Positions 1-5,144 of a DNA stretch of 5,144 nucleotides are shown one piece after another. Source of the stretch: Fidelibacterota bacterium. Its GTDB lineage: Bacteria; Fidelibacterota; Marinisomatia; Marinisomatales; UBA1611. A program made the translations under genes and the position numbers. The notes beneath the pieces were generated by a model. It did not search any database. It was given only the letters and a program-made list of their open reading frames with translations, and was not told where the DNA came from. The stretch spans positions 1-5,144 of the forward strand of contig DQOT01000221.1 of the NCBI GenBank assembly GCA_015658495.1. Reading direction: 5' to 3'. Numbering within the stretch: position 1 is the first letter of the stretch; each line of letters begins with the position of its first letter.

Positions 1-1
1 A

Positions 2-868
2 ACGGTTGTGTGTATGCACGCTGAAAACGGTATTGTCATTGATGAAATTGTAAAAATCGCTTTGGCAGAAGGAAAAATAGAGCCAAAATATCATGCCTTG
101 ACCCGCCCCACACGGATGGAAGCGGAGGGTGTCCATCGCGCCATTTCTATTGCGGAGGTCGCCCATGTTCCGGTCTATATTGTTCATCTCTCAAGTTCTG
201 ATGCACTAGAACAAGTGATGCTGGCTCGGAATCGAGGTGTTCATGCCTTTGCGGAAACCTGTCCCCAGTATCTCTTTTTGGATCATTCTTATTATGAACA
301 GGAAGGATTTGAAGGAGCCAAATATGTCATGACACCTGCCTTGAGGGAAAAATGGAATCAGGATGAACTTTGGAAGGGGCTTCGGTTCGGAGATCTTCAA
401 TCCATTTCCACGGATCATTGTCCTTTCTGTTTCAAGGATCAAAAAATATTGGGGATTGATGATTTTTCCAAGATTCCCAATGGCGGTCCCGGTGTGGAGA
501 ATCGCATGAGTCTTGTTTACAATGGCGGTGTGAATTCAGGCAGAATTTCACTGAATAAATTTGTTGAATTGACTTCCACAGCCGCAGCAAAAACATTTGG
601 ATTATTTCCTAAAAAAGGTACTATCGCTGTGGGCAGCGATGCGGATATTGTTATTTTTGATCCGCATCGAAAAGAAACAATCAGCATTAACAATGCCTGT
701 ACCCATCACATGAGAGTGGATTACAATGCTTATGAAGGTTTTGAAGTAACCGGCTTTACAGAAACCGTTCTTTCCCGCGGGAAGGTTATCATTAAGGATT
801 GTGACTATGTGGGACAAAAAGGTGATGGTCAATTTTTAAAACGCGGCCTGTATGGCGGAATGAAATAA
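2..868 (+). CDS. dihydropyrimidinase (hydantoinase family), C-terminal part, 5' end outside window
   Basis: Zn-dependent cyclic amidohydrolase that opens 5,6-dihydrouracil or dihydrothymine to the N-carbamoyl-beta-amino acid in the cytoplasm. The frame is open to the left edge (first full codon at base 2), so the GTG at 8 is internal and not a start. About 288 residues are visible of a family usually near 460. The N-terminal HxH metal motif and the carbamylated Lys are therefore outside. Counting the codon at base 8 as residue 1, the remaining metal ligands are present: His4 in MHAENG, His60 in VHLSSSDAL and Asp136 in STDHCPF. The substrate-site segment PNGGPGVENRM follows at 157-167. A C-terminal amidohydrolase small domain (GTIAVGSDADIVIFDP, 204-219) and the typical GDGQFLKR tail close the protein. 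It ends at TAA 866-868, then 151 bp to the beta-ureidopropionase gene. D-hydantoinase activity is possible by homology alone, but the neighbours point to pyrimidine breakdown. Confidence 0.95.
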   Translation, partial: TVVCMHAENGIVIDEIVKIALAEGKIEPKYHALTRPTRMEAEGVHRAISIAEVAHVPVYIVHLSSSDALEQVMLARNRGVHAFAETCPQYLFLDHSYYEQEGFEGAKYVMTPALREKWNQDELWKGLRFGDLQSISTDHCPFCFKDQKILGIDDFSKIPNGGPGVENRMSLVYNGGVNSGRISLNKFVELTSTAAAKTFGLFPKKGTIAVGSDADIVIFDPHRKETISINNACTHHMRVDYNAYEGFEVTGFTETVLSRGKVIIKDCDYVGQKGDGQFLKRGLYGGMK

Positions 869-873
869 ATGTA

Positions 874-994
874 GGTTAGCGGTAATTGGTGAGTGGCAAA
901 TGGTAACTGTTGAGTGGTAATTGGTGAGTACCTGCCCGCCGAAGACTCGACGTAGGCGGGGTAACAGGTGAGTCGTAAAAATAATATGGTAAAA
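874..994 (+). repeat. degenerate 7-bp (14-bp) tandem repeat array, interrupted by a hairpin element
   Basis: From 874 the spacer reads as consecutive heptamers of the type GGTRANT: ggttagc, ggtaatt, ggtgagt, ggcaaat, ggtaact, gttgagt, ggtaatt, ggtgagt (874-929). After a 30-bp interruption come ggtaaca, ggtgagt and cgtaaaa (960-980), and a further in-phase ggtaaaa at 988-994. Seen as 14-mers, four copies of GGTAAYWGKTGAGT lie at 881-894, 902-915, 916-929 and 960-973. Copies 1 and 3 are identical. The layout resembles the short tandem heptanucleotide repeats known from cyanobacterial intergenic regions, but I do not recognise this family. It makes up most of the spacer between two genes of one pathway. 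Function unknown; the organisation is read directly from the sequence. Confidence 0.8.
930..969 (+). repeat. GC-rich interrupted inverted repeat (hairpin element) inside the heptamer array
   Basis: Bases 935-940 (CCCGCC) pair with 955-960 (GGCGGG), enclosing a 14-base loop with scattered possible pairs. An outer arm ACCTG (930-934) pairs with CAGGT (965-969) across a 4-base bulge (961-964), giving 11 bp of stem in total. The element is much richer in GC than its surroundings. Deleting 30 bp (930-959) puts the flanking repeats back exactly 14 bp apart, which suggests insertion into a pre-existing array. No run of T follows on either strand, so it does not look like an intrinsic terminator. It may be a REP-like palindromic element or an mRNA-stabilising stem-loop; neither can be decided here. 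Confidence 0.65.
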
Positions 995-1007
995 AAGATC
1001 CAAACAA

Positions 1008-1013
1008 AGGAGA
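1008..1013 (+). promoter_or_regulatory. strong Shine-Dalgarno site of the beta-ureidopropionase gene
   Basis: AGGAGA lies 6 bases upstream of ATG 1020, at ideal spacing, and fixes that start codon. It is the only near-consensus ribosome binding site in the window. The other genes have only short A/G-rich stretches in front of them. Confidence 0.85.
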
Positions 1014-1019
1014 GTAAAC

Positions 1020-1886
1020 ATGCCAAGAAATATTAAATCCGGGTTGATCCAGATGAGCCTTCCCATGACAGAAGGAGAAGGGAGCATTGCAGAAATCAAA
1101 GAAGCCATGCTCCAAAAACATATTCCTTTTATTGAAGATGCGGGAAAACAGGGTGTTCAGATTTTATGTCTCCAGGAAATATTCAATACACCCTACTTCT
1201 GTCCGGGACAAGACAACGCCTGGTATGCATCCGCGGAATCAGTTCCCGGTCCCGCTACTGAACGAATGCAAGAGTATGCGAAAAAATACAACATGGTCAT
1301 TATTGTACCCGTATATGAAAAAGAGCAGGCCGGTGTACTTTATAATACGGCTGCTGTCATTGATGCCGATGGTGAATACCTGGGCAAATACCGCAAGAAC
1401 CATATTCCCCATACATCGGGGTTTTGGGAAAAATATTTTTTCAAACCAGGGAATTTGGGTTACCCTATTTTCGAAACAAAATATGCAAAAGTGGGGGTCT
1501 ACATTTGTTACGACCGTCACTTTCCTGATGGGGCAAGATGCCTTGGATTGAACGGCGCAGAAATCGTTTACAATCCTTCTGCAACCGTAGCAGGATTGAG
1601 TGAATATTTATGGAAATTAGAGCAACCAGCCCATGCGGCGGCAAATGGATATTTCATGGGTTGCATCAACCGGGTTGGAACAGAAAAACCCTGGGACTTG
1701 GGTGAATTTTACGGCACATCGTATTTTGTGAATCCAAGAGGGCAAATTTTCGCTGAAGCATCCCGGGATAAGGATGAATTGCTGGTTGCAGAATTTGACC
1801 TGGACATGATCGATGAAGTTCGCTCTACCTGGCAATTCTTTCGTGACCGCCGCCCAGAAACCTATGATAAGTTGGTCGAACTTTAA
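1020..1886 (+). CDS. beta-ureidopropionase (N-carbamoyl-beta-alanine amidohydrolase), nitrilase superfamily
   Basis: Cytoplasmic amidohydrolase that cleaves N-carbamoyl-beta-alanine or N-carbamoyl-beta-aminoisobutyrate to the beta-amino acid, CO2 and NH3, the third step of reductive pyrimidine degradation. The 288-residue protein is one complete carbon-nitrogen hydrolase domain. The Glu-Lys-Cys catalytic triad is visible: Glu53 in CLQEIFNTPYF, Lys126 in KYRKNHIP and Cys163 in YICYDRHFPD. A further conserved Glu137 sits in GFWEKYFF. There is no signal peptide or membrane segment. The ATG at 1020 has a strong AGGAGA site and the protein begins in the usual way for the family (NIKSGLIQMS). The closest alternative is N-carbamoylputrescine amidase, a sister group with a very similar active site. 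Flanking dihydropyrimidinase and PreA genes favour the pyrimidine role. Some bacteria use an unrelated M20-type enzyme for this step, so the nitrilase type is informative. The stop lies 25 bp before preA. Confidence 0.92.
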   Translation: MPRNIKSGLIQMSLPMTEGEGSIAEIKEAMLQKHIPFIEDAGKQGVQILCLQEIFNTPYFCPGQDNAWYASAESVPGPATERMQEYAKKYNMVIIVPVYEKEQAGVLYNTAAVIDADGEYLGKYRKNHIPHTSGFWEKYFFKPGNLGYPIFETKYAKVGVYICYDRHFPDGARCLGLNGAEIVYNPSATVAGLSEYLWKLEQPAHAAANGYFMGCINRVGTEKPWDLGEFYGTSYFVNPRGQIFAEASRDKDELLVAEFDLDMIDEVRSTWQFFRDRRPETYDKLVEL

Positions 1887-1911
1887 AACAATTTAATATA
1901 AAGAGAAAATT

Positions 1912-3003
1912 ATGGCAGATATAAGCATAGAAGTAAACGGCATTAAATTCCCCAACCCATTTGTAATTGGGTCAGGGCCTCCAAGCACTAATTCAAAAAC
2001 TATCATCAAGGCTTTTAATAATGGCTGGGGTGGTGTCTCCGCAAAAACGGTAAGTTTAACAGAGACTCCGGTCATAAATGTAGCCCCTCGATATGGGAAG
2101 TTAAAAACCCCAAGTGGTGAAATTATCGGCTTCGAGAACATCGAACTGATATCCGATAGAACACTGGAAGTATGGTTAGATGAATACAAGAAAATAAAAG
2201 ATGCTCATCCTGACAAAGTGTTGATCTCTTCGATAATGGAGAAATACAATAAGGATTCATGGCAGGAATTAACAGGTAGAATAGCCGAAACAGGGGTAGA
2301 TATGTTTGAACTGAATTTCTCTTGCCCTCACGGACATCCCGAAGAAGGCATGGGAGCTTTCATGGGGCAGAGTCCCGATATGGCGAGAGAAGTAACGGGT
2401 TGGGTTGCCGAAGTTACGGACTTGCCAATATGGGCCAAAATGACACCCGATATTTTAGATATCACAGAACCTGCCAAAGCTGCGATGGAAGGTGGTGCAA
2501 GTGGCGTTGCAGCAATCAATACCATACCATCCATTTTAAATATTGACCTCGAAACGCTGGCTCCAATGCCCGCGGTGGAGGGCCATTCAACCCCCGGTGG
2601 ATATTCTTATTATGCCGTGAAACCCATTGCTTTGCGTATGGTGTCCCAAATAGGAAGAGGGGTCCCCGATGCAGAAATATCAGGTATCGGTGGCGTTATC
2701 AGTAGTCGTGAGGCTATAGAATTTATTCTGATGGGAAGTTCTACTGTTCAGGTATGTACAGGTGTCATGTTGCAAGGGTACGAGATGATTGAAGAAATGT
2801 GTGAAGGTTTATCGAACTTCATGGAAAAACATGGTTTCCAAACCGTTCGCGAGTTTGTCGGGCATTCATTGCAATATCTTACAACACATCATGACTTGGC
2901 AGATAAACGACTCGCACGAAAAGCAGAATCATTAGGCGTGAATCGTGACAATAATTGGACAGGTGATATTAAGAAGGAAACAGACGAGTTAGTCAGTAAT
3001 TAA
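1912..3003 (+). CDS. preA: dihydropyrimidine dehydrogenase catalytic subunit PreA-like, lacking the C-terminal 4Fe-4S domain
   Basis: FMN-dependent subunit that reduces uracil or thymine to the 5,6-dihydro form, the first pathway step. The 363 residues form a DHOD-like TIM barrel. Visible landmarks are Lys45 in SAKTVSL (FMN region), NFSCPHG at 135-141 with the active-site Cys138, AKMTPD 175-180, AINT 201-204, GGYSYYAVKPIALR 229-242 and the phosphate-binding GIGGV 258-262. These match the pyrimidine-binding domains of human DPD and E. coli PreA. E. coli PreA is about 411 residues and ends in a ferredoxin-type domain with two CxxCxxC motifs. Here the protein stops near residue 363 and the tail after about 325 has no cysteine at all; the last Cys is 297. 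The start ATG follows an in-frame TAA at 1894-1896, with only a weak GAGA-like site. The partner PreT is not in this window. A non-pyrimidine DHOD-family role is possible but unlikely in this context. Confidence 0.9.
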   Translation: MADISIEVNGIKFPNPFVIGSGPPSTNSKTIIKAFNNGWGGVSAKTVSLTETPVINVAPRYGKLKTPSGEIIGFENIELISDRTLEVWLDEYKKIKDAHPDKVLISSIMEKYNKDSWQELTGRIAETGVDMFELNFSCPHGHPEEGMGAFMGQSPDMAREVTGWVAEVTDLPIWAKMTPDILDITEPAKAAMEGGASGVAAINTIPSILNIDLETLAPMPAVEGHSTPGGYSYYAVKPIALRMVSQIGRGVPDAEISGIGGVISSREAIEFILMGSSTVQVCTGVMLQGYEMIEEMCEGLSNFMEKHGFQTVREFVGHSLQYLTTHHDLADKRLARKAESLGVNRDNNWTGDIKKETDELVSN

Positions 3004-3134
3004 GTTTCGGGTTGAAAATTGTGGGTTCAGAATTTTGATGATGAGTTAACGAATGGTTGAGACCGTTGGGTTCCTTAAGCAACAGACGGATTGAAAAAAT
3101 TAAATTAATAAGATTTAAATAAAAGGAAATAAAT
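3004..3134 (+). other. 131-bp spacer: weak 14-bp duplication and A+T-rich leader
   Basis: No gene is seen here. Bases 3009-3022 and 3023-3036 are adjacent 14-mers matching at 11 of 14 positions, both starting GGGTT. From 3090 on the spacer is almost pure A+T and leads into AAGGA (3123-3127), a fair ribosome binding site 7 bases before ATG 3135. A sigma-70-like pair TTGAAA (3091-3096) and TTTAAA (3114-3119) with 17-bp spacing can be read in this A+T-rich stretch. In such composition it may be chance, and it would place the transcript start almost on the ribosome binding site. No convincing terminator was found. Confidence 0.4.
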
Positions 3135-4448
3135 ATGTCTTCACAAGCAAATCTTGAACACCTTTGGATGCCCTTTTCGGCGAACCGAGGATTCAAGGCT
3201 GAACCTCGATTGATGAATGAGGCAAAAGGGATGTATTTTTTTAAACCGGACGGTACACAGGTATTGGATGGTACAGCAGGGTTATGGTGTTGTAATGCAG
3301 GTCATGGTCATGAAAAAATTGTAACAGCAATTCAGGATCAGGCTGCTAAACTGGATTTTGCCCCTTCCTTCCAGATGGGTCATCCCCTGGGATTTGAAGC
3401 AGCAGAAAAATTACTTTCCATTGCGCCATCGGATGCATTTCAATATGTATTTTTTACCAACTCCGGTTCTGAAGCTGTGGACACAGCATTGAAAATTGCT
3501 CTCGGTTATCAGCAACATCGTGGCAAGATAGATAAAACTATTTTAGTTGGTCGGGATCGGGCTTATCATGGCGTTGGATTTGGTGGAATTTCTGTAGGCG
3601 GCTTACCGCTTAATAAAAAACACTTTTCTCTCCTTTCTAATGTGGATCACATTTGTGCCACACATGATTTGGGAAAAAATGCTTTCAGCAAAGGTCAACC
3701 AGATTTTGGCGAGGAATTAGCAGATGACCTTTTGCGCATCATTGAAAAACATGGCGCCGACAAAATCGCAGCCTTTATTACAGAACCGTTGGCAGGTTCT
3801 ACCGGTGTGCTAATCCCACCCAAAGGTTACTTGGAACGAATTAGAGAAATATGTACTGAACATGATATTTTACTCATTTTCGATGAAGTTATAACGGGTT
3901 TTGGTCGATTAGGTACTCCATTCGCTGCAGATTATTTTGGGGTTGAACCTGATATGATTACCTGTGCAAAAGGATTAACCAGTGGAACGGTTCCCATGGG
4001 CGCCGTCATGGTGAAACAAGAGATTTATAGTGCCTTTCAGGATAGAGACCCCAAAGCAATTGACCTATTTCATGGTTATACTTATTCTGCACATCCTATG
4101 GCAGCAGCAGCCCTGATCGCCACCCTGGATGTTTATCGGGAAGATGGATTATTTGAACACGCAAACGAACGCTCTTCCTATTGGGAAAATGCACTTCATT
4201 CTTTGAAGGGGACCGATCCTATAATTGATATCCGAAATTTGGGTTTGGTTGCTGGTATAGAAATGGAACCTTCAGATGGGAAGCCGGGTGCTCGTGGTTA
4301 TGATGTTTTCACCGATGCATTCCATAATCATGATTTGCTTTTGAGAATAACAGGTGATACGATTGCTTTATCTCCACCACTTATTGCGGAAAAAGAGCAC
4401 ATTGATCAAATTGTTGATATTTTGAGAAAAATAATTCCCAACCATTGA
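3135..4448 (+). CDS. omega-amino acid:pyruvate aminotransferase (beta-alanine:pyruvate), PLP class III
   Basis: Moves the amino group of beta-alanine, and probably beta-aminoisobutyrate, to pyruvate, giving malonate or methylmalonate semialdehyde plus alanine. The 437-residue length is normal for class III aminotransferases. The N-terminal block HLWMPF (9-14) and the DGTAGLWCCNAGHG block (45-58) are hallmarks of omega-amino acid:pyruvate transaminases. PLP contacts follow: the phosphate-binding TNSGSEAVD (108-116), aromatic-plus-His AYHG (143-146), IFDEVITGFGR (248-258) with Asp250 for the ring nitrogen, and the Schiff-base Lys279 in TCAKGLTSG. Arg404 in LLRITGDTIALSPPL is in the place of the carboxylate-binding Arg of this family. 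An in-frame TAA at 3120-3122 rules out a longer N-terminus, and AAGGA lies 7 bases before the ATG. The next gene, a semialdehyde dehydrogenase, uses its product. Related class III enzymes (4-aminobutyrate or taurine transaminases) are less likely given the LWCCNAGHG signature and the context. Confidence 0.93.
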   Translation: MSSQANLEHLWMPFSANRGFKAEPRLMNEAKGMYFFKPDGTQVLDGTAGLWCCNAGHGHEKIVTAIQDQAAKLDFAPSFQMGHPLGFEAAEKLLSIAPSDAFQYVFFTNSGSEAVDTALKIALGYQQHRGKIDKTILVGRDRAYHGVGFGGISVGGLPLNKKHFSLLSNVDHICATHDLGKNAFSKGQPDFGEELADDLLRIIEKHGADKIAAFITEPLAGSTGVLIPPKGYLERIREICTEHDILLIFDEVITGFGRLGTPFAADYFGVEPDMITCAKGLTSGTVPMGAVMVKQEIYSAFQDRDPKAIDLFHGYTYSAHPMAAAALIATLDVYREDGLFEHANERSSYWENALHSLKGTDPIIDIRNLGLVAGIEMEPSDGKPGARGYDVFTDAFHNHDLLLRITGDTIALSPPLIAEKEHIDQIVDILRKIIPNH

Positions 4449-4450
4449 GC

Positions 4451-4477
4451 TTGTTAAATTGGAAGAGTAAATAACAA
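4451..4477 (+). repeat. short inverted repeat in the spacer before the semialdehyde dehydrogenase gene
   Basis: TTGTTA (4451-4456) and TAACAA (4472-4477) are perfect 6-bp arms separated by 15 bases, just after the aminotransferase stop. The arms are A+T-rich and the stem would be weak, so an operator half-site pair, a minor mRNA stem or chance are all possible. Confidence 0.25.
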
Positions 4478-4497
4478 TCAAAAAGAAAAAAATTATC

Positions 4498-5144
4498 ATG
4501 AGTAATAAAGTTACATTTCAAAATTATGGCGCCCAACAAAACTGGGTAAACGGTAGATTTCACTCATCCACTTCTAAAAAAACTATTTCTGTGATCTCTC
4601 CCTATTTTGATAAAGAGATTGCAACCATTCCGGAATCTAATTTCTCTGACTTGGATTATGCTGTTCAAAAAGCAAAAGCGGCGTTCCCTGCGTGGGCATC
4701 TTTAAATGTTCGGGATAGAGCGGAAATCATGTTCAATTTGAAATCCATCATGGAAAAGAATCTGGAAGAAATGGCTGAATTGGTCGCCTTGGATAATGGG
4801 AAAACAATCGCTGATGCGAAAGGGAGTATTCTCCGTGGGAAAGAAGTGGTAGAATTCGCCACATCATTACCGAGCATGTTGAGGGGCGATTCTTCACCCG
4901 TTGGGGCCGGAATTACATGTACCATGACTCAAGAACCCCTGGGTGTTGTCGCGGGAATCACACCGTTCAATTTTCCGGCTATGGTTCCCCTTTGGATGAT
5001 TCCTTTGGCCATCACCGTGGGTAATTGTTTTATCCTGAAACCGTCTGAACAAACACCATTATCAACATTTAAGATTGCAGAATATCTGAAAGAAGCGGGA
5101 CTCCCGGATGGTGTATTCAATATTGTGAATGGTGCCAGGGAAGT
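4498..5144 (+). CDS. mmsA: methylmalonate/malonate-semialdehyde dehydrogenase (CoA-acylating), N-terminal part, 3' end outside window
   Basis: NAD- and CoA-dependent aldehyde dehydrogenase that turns malonate semialdehyde into acetyl-CoA, and methylmalonate semialdehyde into propionyl-CoA, with loss of CO2. It is the last step from uracil and thymine carbon to central metabolism. 215 full codons are visible of a family near 490-500. The start includes NWVNGRF (15-21), as is common in aldehyde dehydrogenases. The NAD-binding fold shows PLGVVAGITPFNFPAMVPLW (147-166), where TPFNFP carries the conserved Asn, and GNCFILKPSE (175-184) with the cofactor-contacting Lys181. PAMVPLWMIPLAI is typical of the MmsA/IolA branch rather than of non-acylating enzymes. 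The catalytic Cys lies beyond the window. An in-frame TAA at 4468-4470 leaves ATG 4498 as the only ATG/GTG/TTG start. The leader is A-rich with a poor ribosome binding site. The frame stays open to the end of the window, 49 bp downstream of the aminotransferase gene. Confidence 0.93.
   Translation, partial: MSNKVTFQNYGAQQNWVNGRFHSSTSKKTISVISPYFDKEIATIPESNFSDLDYAVQKAKAAFPAWASLNVRDRAEIMFNLKSIMEKNLEEMAELVALDNGKTIADAKGSILRGKEVVEFATSLPSMLRGDSSPVGAGITCTMTQEPLGVVAGITPFNFPAMVPLWMIPLAITVGNCFILKPSEQTPLSTFKIAEYLKEAGLPDGVFNIVNGARE

Noticed and set aside
8..10. GTG at base 8 as the start of the dihydropyrimidinase gene
   Set aside because: The frame is open to the window edge, and the residues around it belong to the middle of the family alignment (the His of MHAENG is an internal metal ligand).
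930..969. Hairpin as a rho-independent terminator after the dihydropyrimidinase gene
   Set aside because: The stem is interrupted by a bulge and has a long loop, and no T-run follows it on either strand.
874..994. CRISPR array
   Set aside because: The units are 7 or 14 bp, directly adjacent and degenerate, with no unique spacers of regular length and no cas genes.
829..1121. Three overlapping reverse-strand open frames with repeated HQLPL/YHLPLTNY-like peptides
   Set aside because: They arise because the heptamer array has no stops on the reverse strand and its period shifts through all frames. They overlap the strong forward start at 1020, lack a ribosome binding site and resemble no protein family.
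1087..1551. Second forward open frame of 154 residues inside the beta-ureidopropionase gene
   Set aside because: It overlaps a gene with intact catalytic residues in another frame, and its own translation shows no family motif or ribosome binding site. It is a frame shadow.
3063..3100. Possible terminator after preA (CCGT...ACGG and GTTG...CAAC pairings, then an A-rich run)
   Set aside because: The pairings are short and mutually exclusive, the loops are long, and A rather than T residues follow on the + strand.
3091..3119. Sigma-70-like promoter TTGAAA/TTTAAA with 17-bp spacing before the aminotransferase gene
   Set aside because: Such matches are easy to find in sequence this A+T-rich, and the start point would fall on the ribosome binding site. 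Kept only as a remark in the spacer entry.

Overview
The window holds five genes in a row on the + strand. Together they encode most of the reductive pyrimidine catabolic route and the downstream beta-alanine route. In order they are: the C-terminal part of a dihydropyrimidinase (open at the left edge), a nitrilase-superfamily beta-ureidopropionase, a PreA-type dihydropyrimidine dehydrogenase subunit, a class III omega-amino acid:pyruvate aminotransferase, and the N-terminal part of a CoA-acylating (methyl)malonate-semialdehyde dehydrogenase (open at the right edge). No RNA gene, insertion sequence, CRISPR array or origin was seen.

Pathway logic, from family knowledge: PreA (with a PreT partner not in this window) reduces uracil or thymine to the dihydropyrimidine. 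Dihydropyrimidinase opens the ring to N-carbamoyl-beta-alanine or N-carbamoyl-beta-aminoisobutyrate. Beta-ureidopropionase releases CO2, NH3 and the beta-amino acid. The aminotransferase passes the amino group to pyruvate, giving (methyl)malonate semialdehyde. The MmsA-type dehydrogenase converts this to acetyl-CoA or propionyl-CoA. Gene order does not follow reaction order. Shared strand and function suggest one transcription unit, although the 151-bp and 131-bp spacers could hold internal promoters or processing sites.

Spacers. The gap 869-1019 is the most unusual stretch. It is filled by a degenerate 7-bp tandem repeat (also readable as a 14-bp unit, GGTAATTGGTGAGT) interrupted by a GC-rich 30-bp hairpin element. 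Removing the 30 bp restores the repeat phase. The gap 3004-3134 holds a weaker 14-bp tandem duplication followed by an A+T-rich leader. The gaps 1887-1911 and 4449-4497 are short and A+T-rich; the second contains a small inverted repeat.

Organism: a bacterium of moderate to low GC with A-rich leaders and a strong Shine-Dalgarno site only in front of the beta-ureidopropionase gene. Tandem heptamer repeats with hairpins in spacers, plus weak Shine-Dalgarno sites, are compatible with an uncultivated FCB-group (Bacteroidota/Marinimicrobia-like) lineage. That is a guess from style and not shown by any marker gene here.

No new enzyme system is evident. The points that most deserve a second look are the PreA protein, which lacks the C-terminal 4Fe-4S domain expected of PreA, and the heptamer-array/hairpin composite.
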